Shown here: piece after piece, positions 31,222 to 40,600 of the stretch
How the letters are laid out: every line of letters starts with the position of its first letter
Numbering within the stretch: position 1 is the first letter of the stretch
From: Nocardiopsis mwathae
GTDB taxonomy: Bacteria > Actinomycetota > Actinomycetes > Streptosporangiales > Streptosporangiaceae
DNA length: 64,000 nt
NCBI RefSeq assembly: GCF_014201195.1
Contig: NZ_JACHDS010000001.1
Span: 4,154,001-4,218,000 of the forward strand
Reading direction: 5' to 3'
Program-made: the position numbers and the translations under genes
Notes under the pieces: model-generated
Database searches by the model: none
The model's input: only the letters and a program-made list of their open reading frames with translations
What the model was told of the DNA's origin: nothing

Positions 31222-32702
31222 CGTCGGTCGCCCCCCTCGGGGAGGTCCCGCCTGTACGCGCGATCGGCACGCCGCGGCTCACCCTCGGGCTCGACAGCGG
31301 ACGCGGCTCCCGCCTCGACTTCCTGACCCACCAGGCGCTCCACGGCGACATGCCGCGGCTGAACGTCGACGACCTGATGACCATGGCCGGCCTGGCCGAC
31401 CTGCGCGGTCGGGGCGGGGCCGGGTTCCCGTTCGCCCGCAAGCTGCAGGCGGCGGTACGGTCGGCCGAGCGCCGCGGCACGCCGGTGCGGGTGGTCGTCA
31501 ACGCCACCGAGGGCGAGCCCGCCGCCGCCAAGGACCTGATGCTGCTGACCCGCGCGCCGCACCTCATCCTCGACGGTGCCGAGCTGACGGCGCGGGCGCT
31601 GAACGCCCCGGAGATCACCATCGGCATCGCATGCGGCGAGGCCGGTGAGAAGTCCCTGCTCGACGCCATCGACGAACGCGACTCCGACATCGCCGTGCAG
31701 GTCGTACGCATGCCCGACCGGTTCATCTCCGGTGAGGGGGGCTCCCTGGTCCGGGGGATCAACGGGCAGGTGCCGATCCCGCCCGGCCGCAAGGTCCGGG
31801 CCAGCGACCGGGGGGTGGACGGCCTCCCCACGGTGCTGTCCAACGCCGAGACCTATGCCCAGCTGAGCCTGGTCGCGGCGCTGGGCGCCGATCAGTACGC
31901 CACCGTCGGCCTGACGAGCGAGCCGGGAACGGTGCTGCTCAGCGTCAGCGGCTCGGCCAAGGCCCCGGCCGTGGTGGAGTGCCCGAGCGGAACCCCGCTG
32001 TCCGACGTGCTGGTGGCCTGCCACGCACCGGTGGGCCGAGGTGTGCTCATGGGCGGCTACCACGGCAAGTGGCTGCGGCCCGACGCCGTCCACGAGGCGG
32101 TGGTCTCCCGCGCGGGCATGGAGGCGGTCGGCTCGGCGCTGGGCGCGGGCGTCGTGGTTCCGCTGGGCGACGACTCCTGCCCGCTGGAGGAGACGGCGCT
32201 GGTACTGCACTACATGGCCCGGGAGAGCGCGATGCAGTGCGGGCCGTGCTTCCGCGGCCTCCCCGAGCTGGCGCGGGCGTTCGACGCCCTGGTCGACGGC
32301 GAGGCCGACCCGGAGGACGTGCAGCGCGCGGCGGCCATCGGCAACCGTCGGGGCGCCTGCTCCCACCCGGACGGCACCGCGCGGATGGCGCTGTCGGCGC
32401 TGGAGGCGTTCCCCGACGACGTCGCCGCGCACCGCTACGACGGCGGCTGCGGGACGTCCCGGCCCGGTGTGCTGCCCCTGCCCAAGGACGACTCCGGCCG
32501 CCGCCTGGTCTTGGACTGGTCGCGGTGCGACGGCCACGGGCTGTGCGCCCGACTCGCCCCGGAGCTCATCCAGCTGGACCGCAACGGTTTCCCGGAGAGC
32601 CCGACGGTGGACGTCCCGGTGCGGTCGGAGGACGCGGCGGCCAAGGCCGTGCAGATGTGCCCGTCCCTCGCGCTGCGCCTGGAGTCGCCGCCGCCCCTCT
32701 GA
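31218..32702 (+). CDS. NuoF-like FMN/iron-sulfur protein with C-terminal ferredoxin domain
   Basis: 494 residues. Complex-I 51-kDa features: ADLRGRGGAGFPFARKL (FMN/NADH loop), VVVNATEGEPAAAKDLMLLTRAPHLILDGAEL, an SLBB-like segment (TVLLSVSGSAKAPAVVECPSGTPLSDVL), and a reduced N3 cluster region with MQCGPCFRGL and RRGACSHPDG. The last 70 residues form a small ferredoxin: WSRCDGHGLCARLAPELIQLD and VQMCPSLAL, with three Cys in a pattern fitting a 3Fe-4S cluster. Not a complex I subunit, because no nuo genes adjoin. Translationally coupled to the heme membrane protein; likely an NAD(P)H- or ferredoxin-dependent electron donor to it. Confidence 0.85.
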   Translation: MTSVAPLGEVPPVRAIGTPRLTLGLDSGRGSRLDFLTHQALHGDMPRLNVDDLMTMAGLADLRGRGGAGFPFARKLQAAVRSAERRGTPVRVVVNATEGEPAAAKDLMLLTRAPHLILDGAELTARALNAPEITIGIACGEAGEKSLLDAIDERDSDIAVQVVRMPDRFISGEGGSLVRGINGQVPIPPGRKVRASDRGVDGLPTVLSNAETYAQLSLVAALGADQYATVGLTSEPGTVLLSVSGSAKAPAVVECPSGTPLSDVLVACHAPVGRGVLMGGYHGKWLRPDAVHEAVVSRAGMEAVGSALGAGVVVPLGDDSCPLEETALVLHYMARESAMQCGPCFRGLPELARAFDALVDGEADPEDVQRAAAIGNRRGACSHPDGTARMALSALEAFPDDVAAHRYDGGCGTSRPGVLPLPKDDSGRRLVLDWSRCDGHGLCARLAPELIQLDRNGFPESPTVDVPVRSEDAAAKAVQMCPSLALRLESPPPL

Positions 32703-32761
32703 TCGCTGCCGCGCCGTCCCGCTCCCGAGGCCATCGAAGGGGCAGGGGCCGCGGTGGGGGT

Positions 32762-33376
32762 TCAGGGAGGGGCGGAGCCGTTCTCCTCCTCTGGTTCCTC
32801 CAGGCTCTCGCGGAGGCGGCGCAGGCCGTAGTGCATGCGCGACTTGACGGTGCCCTCGGGGATGCCCAGCGTCTCGGCGGTCTCGTTGACGCTGAGGTCG
32901 CGCAGGTAGACGTGGGCCAGGACCTCGCGATGGTGGCGGGCCAGGCCGCGCAGCGCCTCCAACACCACCATCGCCGACAGGGTGGGTTCGGAACCGTCGG
33001 GTACGGGCGGGTCGGTGTCGATCCGGTCGGCCACGACCTCCTGGGGGCGGATGCCGCGCTGGCGGCGGTCGTCGATGACGATGCGCCGGGCAACGGTCAT
33101 CAGCCAGGCCCACAGGCTGTGGGGCTCCCGCTGCAGGCGGGGGGCGTGCCGCCAGGCGCGTAGGACGGTCTCCTGGACCACGTCCTCGGCCCACTGCTGG
33201 TCACCGCCGGTCAGCTGCCGGACATTGCGTAGTAGGGGGACCTTGAACTCCTGGTAGAGCGTGCGCACCAGCTGCTCCTCGCGCTCCGCCAGGTCGTCGT
33301 CCGCGGTCGTCCGATGAATTGTGGGGGAACTTTGACGCCGCACATCCACATACTCGCCGAAACCGACCCAAGTCAC
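32762..33376 (-). CDS. ECF-family RNA polymerase sigma factor
   Basis: 204 residues. Region 2 spans about residues 37-105: LYQEFKVPLLRNVRQLTGGDQQWAEDVVQETVLRAWRH and SLWAWLMTVARRIVIDDRRQR (-10 recognition). Region 4 covers about 135-190: LARHHREVLAHVYLRDLSVNETAETLGIPEGTVKSRMHYGLRRLRESL (HTH for the -35). No adjacent zinc-finger anti-sigma gene, so control must come from elsewhere or through the N-terminal 30 residues. Convergent with the NuoF-like gene; the heme/NuoF pair and the lipoprotein group are plausible targets, which is inference from proximity. Confidence 0.92.
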   Translation of the reverse strand: MTWVGFGEYVDVRRQSSPTIHRTTADDDLAEREEQLVRTLYQEFKVPLLRNVRQLTGGDQQWAEDVVQETVLRAWRHAPRLQREPHSLWAWLMTVARRIVIDDRRQRGIRPQEVVADRIDTDPPVPDGSEPTLSAMVVLEALRGLARHHREVLAHVYLRDLSVNETAETLGIPEGTVKSRMHYGLRRLRESLEEPEEENGSAPP

Positions 33377-33458
33377 GCGGGAATCCGAAAAATTCCGCGA
33401 AACATGAGATCACGGACGCATGCGCAGGTCGCGGCGGCTTCGATCGGCGCCGCCGCAG

Positions 33459-34619
33459 CTACGGCGGGACCACCCGCAGCCGCTGCGGCGGCCGACGCCC
33501 CTGGTCGCGCGCGGTGAGCACCCCCGGCACGGTCGGGCGGCGCGCACCGGTGCACGACGGGATCGTCGCGGGGATGCCGTGCCAGGTGAGAAAGCCCAGC
33601 AGCGCGAAGAGGTAGGCCTCCTTGGCGTCGGGGTCGATGCCGAACCCCTCGGAGGTGTGCACCGCCGCCGGTGCGAGCGCGGACCGCAGCGCCGCGGCGA
33701 GAACGGGGTTGCGCAGCCCGCCACCGGACACGACGAGCTCGGTGACGCCGTGCGCGCGGCAGGCGTCGGCGACCGTCGCCGCCGTGAGCGCGACGAGGGT
33801 GGCACACAGGTCGTCGAGGTCCACGTCGGCCCCGTCCACCACCGTGTCCAGGTAGGCGGCGTGGAAGTGCTCCTTGCCCGTGGACTTGGGGGCGGGGCGG
33901 GCGTAGTAGGGGTCGGCGCGCAGGCGGGCCAGCAGGTCGGCGTCGACGCGGCCGCGCCGCGCGCGGCGGCCGTCGGTGTCCCTCTCCTCCCGGCCGGCGG
34001 TGGCCCGCAGCACGGCCGCGTCGATGAGGGCGTTTCCGGGGCCGGTGTCGAAGGCGACGGGTGGGCGGCCGGGGGCGACGACGGTGAGGTTGGCGATCCC
34101 GCCGATGTTGAGCGCGGCGGCGGGCGCGTCCCGGTCCGCCAGCAGGAGCACGTCCAGGGCGGCGGCCAGCGGCGCGCCCTGACCACCGGCGGCGATGTCG
34201 CGGGCCCGCAGGTCGGAGACGACGGGCAGGCCGGTGGCCTCGGCGATCCAGGCGGGTTGCCCGAGCTGCAGGGTGCCGCGGGCGCGGCCGTCCTGCACCC
34301 AGTGGAAGACGGTCTGGCCGTGGGAGGCGACGAGGTGGGCGGTGCGGTTCGGGCACAGCTCGTCGACCGCGGTGGCGGCGGCCTCGGCGAAGGCCCGGCC
34401 GATGCGGGTGTCGAGGCGGCAGACGGCGTCGATCGTCGTCGCCGCGGGCGGGAGTACGGCGCGGATGTCGTCGCGCAGCCGGTCGGGGTAGGGCACCTCC
34501 CGGTGGGCGACCGGGGTGAGCAGGACCTCCGTGTCCGCGCCCTCCGCCAGGCGCAGGTCGGCGACGGCCACATCGATTCCGTCGACGGACGTGCCCGATG
34601 ACAGGCCGAGGACGATCAC
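33459..34619 (-). CDS. anmK: Anhydro-N-acetylmuramic acid kinase
   Basis: 386 residues from GTG 34619 (AGGGG about 7 bases upstream); a frame extends further but the family begins at VIVLGLSSGTSVDGIDVA. It phosphorylates and opens 1,6-anhydroMurNAc to MurNAc-6-phosphate during cell-wall recycling. Motifs: SSGTSVDGID (phosphate loop), ASHGQTVFHW, LQLGQPAWIAEATGLPVVSDLRARDIAAGGQGAPL, LNIGGIANLTVV, DTGPGNALIDAAV and the late VVSGGGLRNP and HTSEGFGIDPDAKEA. All ASKHA-fold blocks are intact. The downstream recycling genes are not in the window. Confidence 0.95.
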   Translation of the reverse strand: MIVLGLSSGTSVDGIDVAVADLRLAEGADTEVLLTPVAHREVPYPDRLRDDIRAVLPPAATTIDAVCRLDTRIGRAFAEAAATAVDELCPNRTAHLVASHGQTVFHWVQDGRARGTLQLGQPAWIAEATGLPVVSDLRARDIAAGGQGAPLAAALDVLLLADRDAPAAALNIGGIANLTVVAPGRPPVAFDTGPGNALIDAAVLRATAGREERDTDGRRARRGRVDADLLARLRADPYYARPAPKSTGKEHFHAAYLDTVVDGADVDLDDLCATLVALTAATVADACRAHGVTELVVSGGGLRNPVLAAALRSALAPAAVHTSEGFGIDPDAKEAYLFALLGFLTWHGIPATIPSCTGARRPTVPGVLTARDQGRRPPQRLRVVPP

Positions 34620-34656
34620 TCCGGCACCCCTGCCTCTCCCCTCTTCTCCGGCGTGG

Positions 34657-36336
34657 TCAGGGTGTGGTCGACGCCGCCACCATCGCCCCGACACGGCGGA
34701 CCGCGCGCTCCGGGCCGTCCCCGGTCGCCGCGACCATGCCCCACCGCCGGGGGATGCACGCGATGGCCTCCATCATCCCCTCGGGCGGTGTCAGGGCCGC
34801 CGCCGTGTGCCGCATGCGGCGCAGCGTCTGGGTGCGCGGCGGGTGGAAGATCCGGGTGGCCGCGTAGCGTTCGGGGATGCCCTGGCGCCGCGCGATGTCC
34901 TGGAAGGCGCGCAGGGTCTCGCCTCCGTTCGAGGAGAGGTTGAAGTCGATCGCGCCGACGACGGGGCTCGCGCCGAACCGGCCGCCGAGGCGGCCGACCG
35001 CGAAGTCGACGCCGCCGCGGACCAGCCCGCGGTGGCTGCCGTCCGCGATGCTCCGGTGCCCCTGGAACGCGGAGCGGACCGCGTCGAGGGAGGCGCGGAT
35101 CGTCCGGTAGGTGGCGCCCGGCAGGCCGAGGCCGGTCCAGCCCTCCTCATCGAGGTAGATGTTGCCGCGCCAGGAGTAGCCGTCCAGCAGCTGCAGGGTG
35201 AGGCCGTCGGCGAGGTGGCCGTCGCGGATGTGCCCCGAGGGCGCCACGGGCAGGCGGGCGCCGTCCAGTGTGACGGTGTGGAAGGTCACCCACGCCTCCA
35301 GGATGTGGTCGTCGCCCCGGACGTGGGCGGCCGCGGCCTCGGCGGCGAGCCGGTCGGTGTCGCGCAGGTCGAGACGGCCGATGATCCGGGCGCCGTCGGC
35401 GGAGTCGCTGGGCTTCAGGGCGGCGGTGCGTAGTCCGTACCGGTGCCGGAGGAGGTCGGCGGCGGTGAGCACACCGCGGACGAAGTCGTGGGTCGTGACG
35501 CCGGCGCGCGGGACGGTGTAGCCGGGCAGGACCGGCAGGCGCAGGCCGAGCCGGAGGTGGGCCTCGCTGCGGCGCTGTTCGGCGTCGAGCAGGTGCTCGG
35601 CGGGCAGCCGGAGCATCGGCTCGGGCAGGCCGAGTGCGGCCGCCACCGTGGGGTGGATGTGGCTCTTGCGGTTCCACCGGGTGGACACGACGGTGCTGTT
35701 GGCGTCGGTGGTCAGCGTGGGCAGGCCGGTCGTGCGCCGCAGCCACAGCAGCAGGATCTGCGTTTCCACGTCCAGCGCGTAGAGGCGGACCACCGCGCCG
35801 GGGTGGGCGCGCAGCCAGTCGACGACCCGTCCCAGGCGGGTGTCCGCCCCGTCCTCGTGGGCCTCGGCGAGCAGCAGCAGCGCGTGGATCAGGTAGTAGT
35901 GGTCGACGCCGCCGACGTCGACCGCGGGGACCCCGCGCAGCTCGGCCGCCTCCGCCCAGGGGGCGGTACGGCCGACGCACAGGTCGTCGGCGGTGCAGAA
36001 GAAGACGGACCGGGCCTCGACGTAGGTGCTCGAATCGTGCGGCGGGTCGCCGTTGGCCACGGCGTCCAGGTCTCCCTCGAAGGCCCGGAGCATGGGCGTG
36101 GCGGAGTGCAGGAGCAGGGCGGGGCCGCGCTGGGCGCCGGTCGCGGCCCGGTAGGGCCGGAGCTCGGTGCCTACGGCCTGTTCCACGCCCCCGAGGTCCA
36201 TGCCGAGGAGGCGTTCGGCGCACTCCGCGATCCGCGGTTCGTCCAGGACCCGGTGGCCGGTGAAGAACCCGACCCAGGGCACGTCCCTGCCGTCGGGTGC
36301 ACGGCAGCGGGACGCGGTGACGGGTGAGAGCACCAT
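34657..36336 (-). CDS. ATP-grasp-like protein of unknown substrate
   Basis: 559 residues from ATG 36336 (AAGAAGG 5 bases upstream). The N-terminal half (about 1-270) resembles the domain that precedes ATP-grasp folds: GFFTGHRVLDEPRIAECAERL, HSATPMLRAFEGDLDAV and LYALDVETQILLLWLRRTTG. The C-terminal half (about 300-520) has ATP-grasp-like strands: LRTAALKPSDSADGARIIGR, DHILEAWVTFHTV, and VVGAIDFNLSSNGGETLRAF, which corresponds to the Mg-binding Asn region. ATP-grasp ligases join a carboxylate to an amine or thiol. No peptide precursor or transporter gene adjoins, so the substrate is open. It starts 38 bases after anmK begins upstream on the same strand and may be co-transcribed with it. Confidence 0.6.
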   Translation of the reverse strand: MVLSPVTASRCRAPDGRDVPWVGFFTGHRVLDEPRIAECAERLLGMDLGGVEQAVGTELRPYRAATGAQRGPALLLHSATPMLRAFEGDLDAVANGDPPHDSSTYVEARSVFFCTADDLCVGRTAPWAEAAELRGVPAVDVGGVDHYYLIHALLLLAEAHEDGADTRLGRVVDWLRAHPGAVVRLYALDVETQILLLWLRRTTGLPTLTTDANSTVVSTRWNRKSHIHPTVAAALGLPEPMLRLPAEHLLDAEQRRSEAHLRLGLRLPVLPGYTVPRAGVTTHDFVRGVLTAADLLRHRYGLRTAALKPSDSADGARIIGRLDLRDTDRLAAEAAAAHVRGDDHILEAWVTFHTVTLDGARLPVAPSGHIRDGHLADGLTLQLLDGYSWRGNIYLDEEGWTGLGLPGATYRTIRASLDAVRSAFQGHRSIADGSHRGLVRGGVDFAVGRLGGRFGASPVVGAIDFNLSSNGGETLRAFQDIARRQGIPERYAATRIFHPPRTQTLRRMRHTAAALTPPEGMMEAIACIPRRWGMVAATGDGPERAVRRVGAMVAASTTP

Positions 36337-36401
36337 GCACCCTTCTTTCCCCGGAACGCGCCGCCGGGCACACGGCCGCCCTCGCCTTCGGCGGGGCGTG
36401 C

Positions 36402-37310
36402 TCAGTGCACGATCGCCACCGGGCCGTGCGCGCCGTGCAGGACGGACTGGCTGACCGACCCGAGCAGCAGGCCGGTGAAACCGCCGCGGCCGCGCGATCC
36501 GACGACGATGAGGTCGGCGGGGGTGGCCTCCTCCAGCAGGGCGACGACGGGGTGCGCGCGGACCGCACGCACGTCGACGATGACGCCGGGGTACTCGGCG
36601 CGCGGGCCGCGCAGCTCGTCCTCGGCGGTGCGGCGCGCCGCTGCCTCGACGACGCCGTCGTCGAACGCCTCCGGCGGCACCGGCCCCATCGCCGAGGCGA
36701 ACGCGGCCATGGGCTGCCACGCGCACACGGCGACGAGTTCGGCGCCGACCTCGTGCGCCTGGCGGAAGCCGAAGTGCAGGGCGCGGCGGCTCGGCTCGGA
36801 TCCGTCGACGCCGACGATGATGCGGCCCTTGGCTCCGTGCGCCGACTCGTGCTTCTTGGGCAGCACCACGAGCGGCACCGGGCTGCGCGCCGCCAGTTCC
36901 ACGCCGACCGATCCGACGAACGCGGTGGCCAGTCCGCCCAGTCCGCGCGAGCCGATGACCACGGCGGCGGCCTCGGGCTTGTGCGCCTCCTCCAGCAGGG
37001 CGTCGGCCGGGCGCGCGGCGGCCAGCCGCTCCTCCACGTCGAGTTCGGGGAAGATCCGCAGCACCCAGTCGCGCGCGTAGTCGAGCAGGGCGCGGGCGTC
37101 CTGTTCGCGCGACGAGGGGGCGGCGGCGTCGGTCGACTCGACGACCTCGCCGAACGGCCCCTCGGCCACCAGCGGCCAGACGGCGGTGACGATGCGGATG
37201 CCGAGGCCGCGCAGCACCGCCTGGTTGGCCGACCACTCCAGCGCGTAGCGACTGGAGTCGGACCCGTCGACTCCGACGATGACCCGCCGGAGTTCGGGTG
37301 TGTCGTTCAT
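36402..37310 (-). CDS. Tandem-domain universal stress protein
   Basis: 302 residues from ATG 37310 with GCAGGTGAG upstream; an in-frame extension upstream is not supported by a ribosome site. Two UspA domains: about 9-150 (VIVGVDGSDSSRYALEWSANQAV ... VVIGSRGLGGLATAFVGSVGVELAARSPVPLVVLP) and about 160-302 (IIVGVDGSEPSRRALHFGFRQA ... IVVGSRGRGGFTGLLLGSVSQSVLHGAHGPVAIVH). Both carry the G-2x-G-9x-G(S/T) ATP-binding signature. Two-domain Usps of actinobacteria are induced in hypoxia or stasis and buffer ATP/cAMP. No DosR box was recognised upstream. Confidence 0.95.
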   Translation of the reverse strand: MNDTPELRRVIVGVDGSDSSRYALEWSANQAVLRGLGIRIVTAVWPLVAEGPFGEVVESTDAAAPSSREQDARALLDYARDWVLRIFPELDVEERLAAARPADALLEEAHKPEAAAVVIGSRGLGGLATAFVGSVGVELAARSPVPLVVLPKKHESAHGAKGRIIVGVDGSEPSRRALHFGFRQAHEVGAELVAVCAWQPMAAFASAMGPVPPEAFDDGVVEAAARRTAEDELRGPRAEYPGVIVDVRAVRAHPVVALLEEATPADLIVVGSRGRGGFTGLLLGSVSQSVLHGAHGPVAIVH

Positions 37311-37642
37311 CTCACCTGCCTCGATTCTCTGTGGACCCCACACTTTCAGCCTAGGCGGACGCGGTCGACGATCACCGCGGACGAATCCGTGAACCGCTCG
37401 CCGGAATCTTGACGTTTTACCCATACATGGCCGCCTTGTTGTCCACTCTCGACCGCTCAGGCGCCATGATGGCGAATTTGGGTGTGCATACTTTCGGCCA
37501 CCGGGATCAGCCGTACGGACGAGGCACGTCCCGCCTGACGTGCGTGATCCTGGTGGACGGTGTACCAGGGCAGTACCGGTCCGCATCGGACCCAGTTGGG
37601 ACACGTCACTTACAGCAGTTCAACGATAGCTGGGGGTAATCG

Positions 37643-40600
37643 TTGACCGTCATTTCCAGCCCGGCCGAGTCCGGCCGCAAGCAACACGGCGGGGGCGCCG
37701 GCGCTGAGGCGCGCCCCTCGCTGTGGCATCGGGTCAAGGAGAAGATCCCGGGCATCCTGGCGACGACGCTCACCCTGATCGCGGTGCTGTGCGCGCTGCG
37801 GGCGCTGTCCCTTCCGCTGCGGCAGAGCACCGAGGGGATCGCCGAGTTCATCGAGGTCGCCCTCGTGCCGGTCCCGCCGAACCTCGCCTACGCGGTGTTC
37901 CTCGGGCTGCTGGCCGGTGCGCTGGCCTCCCGCAAGCGGGTGGCCTTCCGGATCGCGCTCATCTACCTGGCGCTGATCGTGGTCCTGGACTACCTCGTCC
38001 TGGTCAGCCTCATCTTCGCCCCGATGACCGACGACGAGGTGAACTGGATCTACTGGTTCATCCTCCCCAACACGGTCATCATGACGCTGCTGCTGGGGCT
38101 GCTGATCGCGGCACGCGACGCGTTTCGCGCGAAGGTGCAGCCGGGGTCCTTCTACAAGGCCCTCGGCGTGCTCGGCGGAGGCCTGGCGGCGGGAATCCTG
38201 CTCGGCTGGGGCCTGGTCGAGATGTTCCCCGGCTCCCTCACCACCACCGAGAACCGCTTCCTGTGGGCGGTGGAGAAGGTGCTGGGCGGCGCCTTCCAGT
38301 TCACCGTCGCCCGCGACGGCAGCGGCCCCGGCTGGGTCAACCTCACCCTCGGCCTGTTCGGCGCCATCGCGCTGCTCCTCGCGGTCCTGGTGCTGTTCAG
38401 GTCGCAGCGCGCCAACGCCGAGCTGACCCTCCCCGACGAGGCGCGCATCCGCGCCCTCCTCGACGAGCACGGCGAGCGCGACTCCCTGGGCTACTTCGCC
38501 ACCCGCCACGACAAGACGGTGCGCTTCTCCCCCAGCGGCAAGGCCGCCGTCACCTACCGCGTCGTCGCCGGGGTCAGCCTGGCCAGCGGCGACCCGATCG
38601 GCGACCCCGAGGCGTGGGGCGGCGCCATCCGCACCTGGCTGGACGAGGCCGAGGAACACGCCTGGACGCCGGCCGTCATGGGCGCCGGCGAGGAGGGCGC
38701 CAAGGCCTATGCCCGCGCGGGGCTCAGCGTCCTGCAGCTGGGCGATGAGGCGATCCTCAACGTCGGCGACTTCACCCTGGAGGGCCGCAACATGCGCGTG
38801 GTGCGCCAGGCCGCGCACCGCGTCGAGCGCGCCGGGTACACGCTGCGCGTCCGTCGGCACTCCGACATCCCGGCCGACGAGATGGAGCAGATCATCGACC
38901 GGGTCGACGCCTGGCGCGACACCGAGACCGAGCGCGGGTTCTCCATGGCGCTCGGCCGCCTCGGCGACCCCGACGACGGCCGCTGCGTGCTGGTGGAGAC
39001 GCTGGGGCCGGACGGGCGCCTGGCCGCGGTGCTGTCGTTCGTCCCGTGGGGCTGCACCGGGCTGAGCCTGGACGTGATGCGCCGCGACCGCGCCGCCGAC
39101 AACGGCCTCATGGAGTTCATGGTCTCCGGGCTGATGAAGCAGGCCCCGCGCCTGGGTGTGCAGCGCGTCTCGCTGAACTTCGCGGTGTTCCGCGCCGCCT
39201 TCGAGGAGGGCGCGCGGATCGGCGCCGGGCCGGTGCTGCGCGCCTGGCGCGGCCTGCTGCTGTTCTTCTCCCGCTGGTGGCAGCTGGAGGCGCTGTACCG
39301 CTCCAACGTCAAATACCGCCCAGTGTGGAACCCGCGGTTCCTGTGCTTCGCCGAGGCGCGCGACCTGGCCAAGGTCGGCCTGGCCTCCGCCATCGCCGAG
39401 GGCTTTCTGACCGCGCCGCGGCTGCCCAGCCTGCTGCGCAAGTCGGGGCATCGGCCGTCCATCGCGGCGGCCCGCTCGGTCCCGGCCGGCCAGCGCATCG
39501 CCGACCGCGGGGCGGCCGTGGCGGCGGGCGACGAGGTGGCCACCGAGTTCGACGACCGCGACCCGGTGGCCGCCGAGCGCGCCCACCTGCCCGAGCAGGT
39601 GCGGGTGCGGCTCGACAAGATCGACGCCATCCGCGGCGAGGGGCGCGACCCCTACCCGGTGGGCTTCGGCCGCACGCACACCTGTGCCGACGCCCGCGCC
39701 CTGGCCGAAGGCCTGGCGCCGGACAGCGACAGCGGCACCGAGGTGTCGGTCACCGGGCGGGTCACGCTGGTCCGCGACCACGGCGGCGTCTGCTTCGCCA
39801 CCGTCTCCGACTGGAGCGGCGAGGTGCAGCTGATGCTGACCGAGCCGACCGCCGGCAAGGAGGGCATGGCGCGCTGGCGCCACGACGTCGACCTCGGCGA
39901 CCACGTGGGCGTGCGCGGCACGGTGGCGACCAGCCGCCGCGGCGAGCCGTCGGTGGCCGTCACCGAGTGGCGGCTCACCGCCAAGTGCCTGCGGCCGCTG
40001 CCGGACAAGCGGCGCGGTCTGGCCGACCCCGAGGCGCGGGTGCGCCAGCGCTACCTCGACCTGACCGTGAACGACGACGCCCGCCGGACACTGCGGGCGC
40101 GGACCGCGGCGATCCTGAGCCTGCGCGAGTCGCTGGTCGGGCGCGGATTCATGGAGGTGGAGACGCCGATCCTGCAGCCGGTGCACGGCGGCGCCAACGC
40201 CCGCCCGTTCACCACCCACATCAACGCCTACGACATGGACCTCTACCTGCGCATCGCGCCGGAGCTGTTCCTCAAACGGCTGTGCGTGGGCGGTGTCGAG
40301 AAGGTCTTCGAGCTGGGCCGGACGTTCCGCAACGAGGGCGTGTCCTTCAAGCACAACCCCGAGTTCACCATGCTGGAGGCCTACCAGGCCTACGCCGACT
40401 ACAACGACATGCGCCTGCTGACCCAGGACATGATCCAGAAGGCGGCGATCGCGGCCAACGGGGCGCCGGTGCTGCGGCGCCGCAACGCCGACGGGTCGAT
40501 GAGCGAGATCGACATCGGCGGCGACTGGCCGGCGATCCCGATCAACGCCGCGATCTCGGAGGCCACGGGGACGGAGGTCACCGCGGACACCCCGGTCGAG

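Noticed and set aside
31218-32702. Complex I gene cluster
   Set aside because: Only a NuoF-like protein with a fused ferredoxin is present; no other nuo subunits lie on either side.
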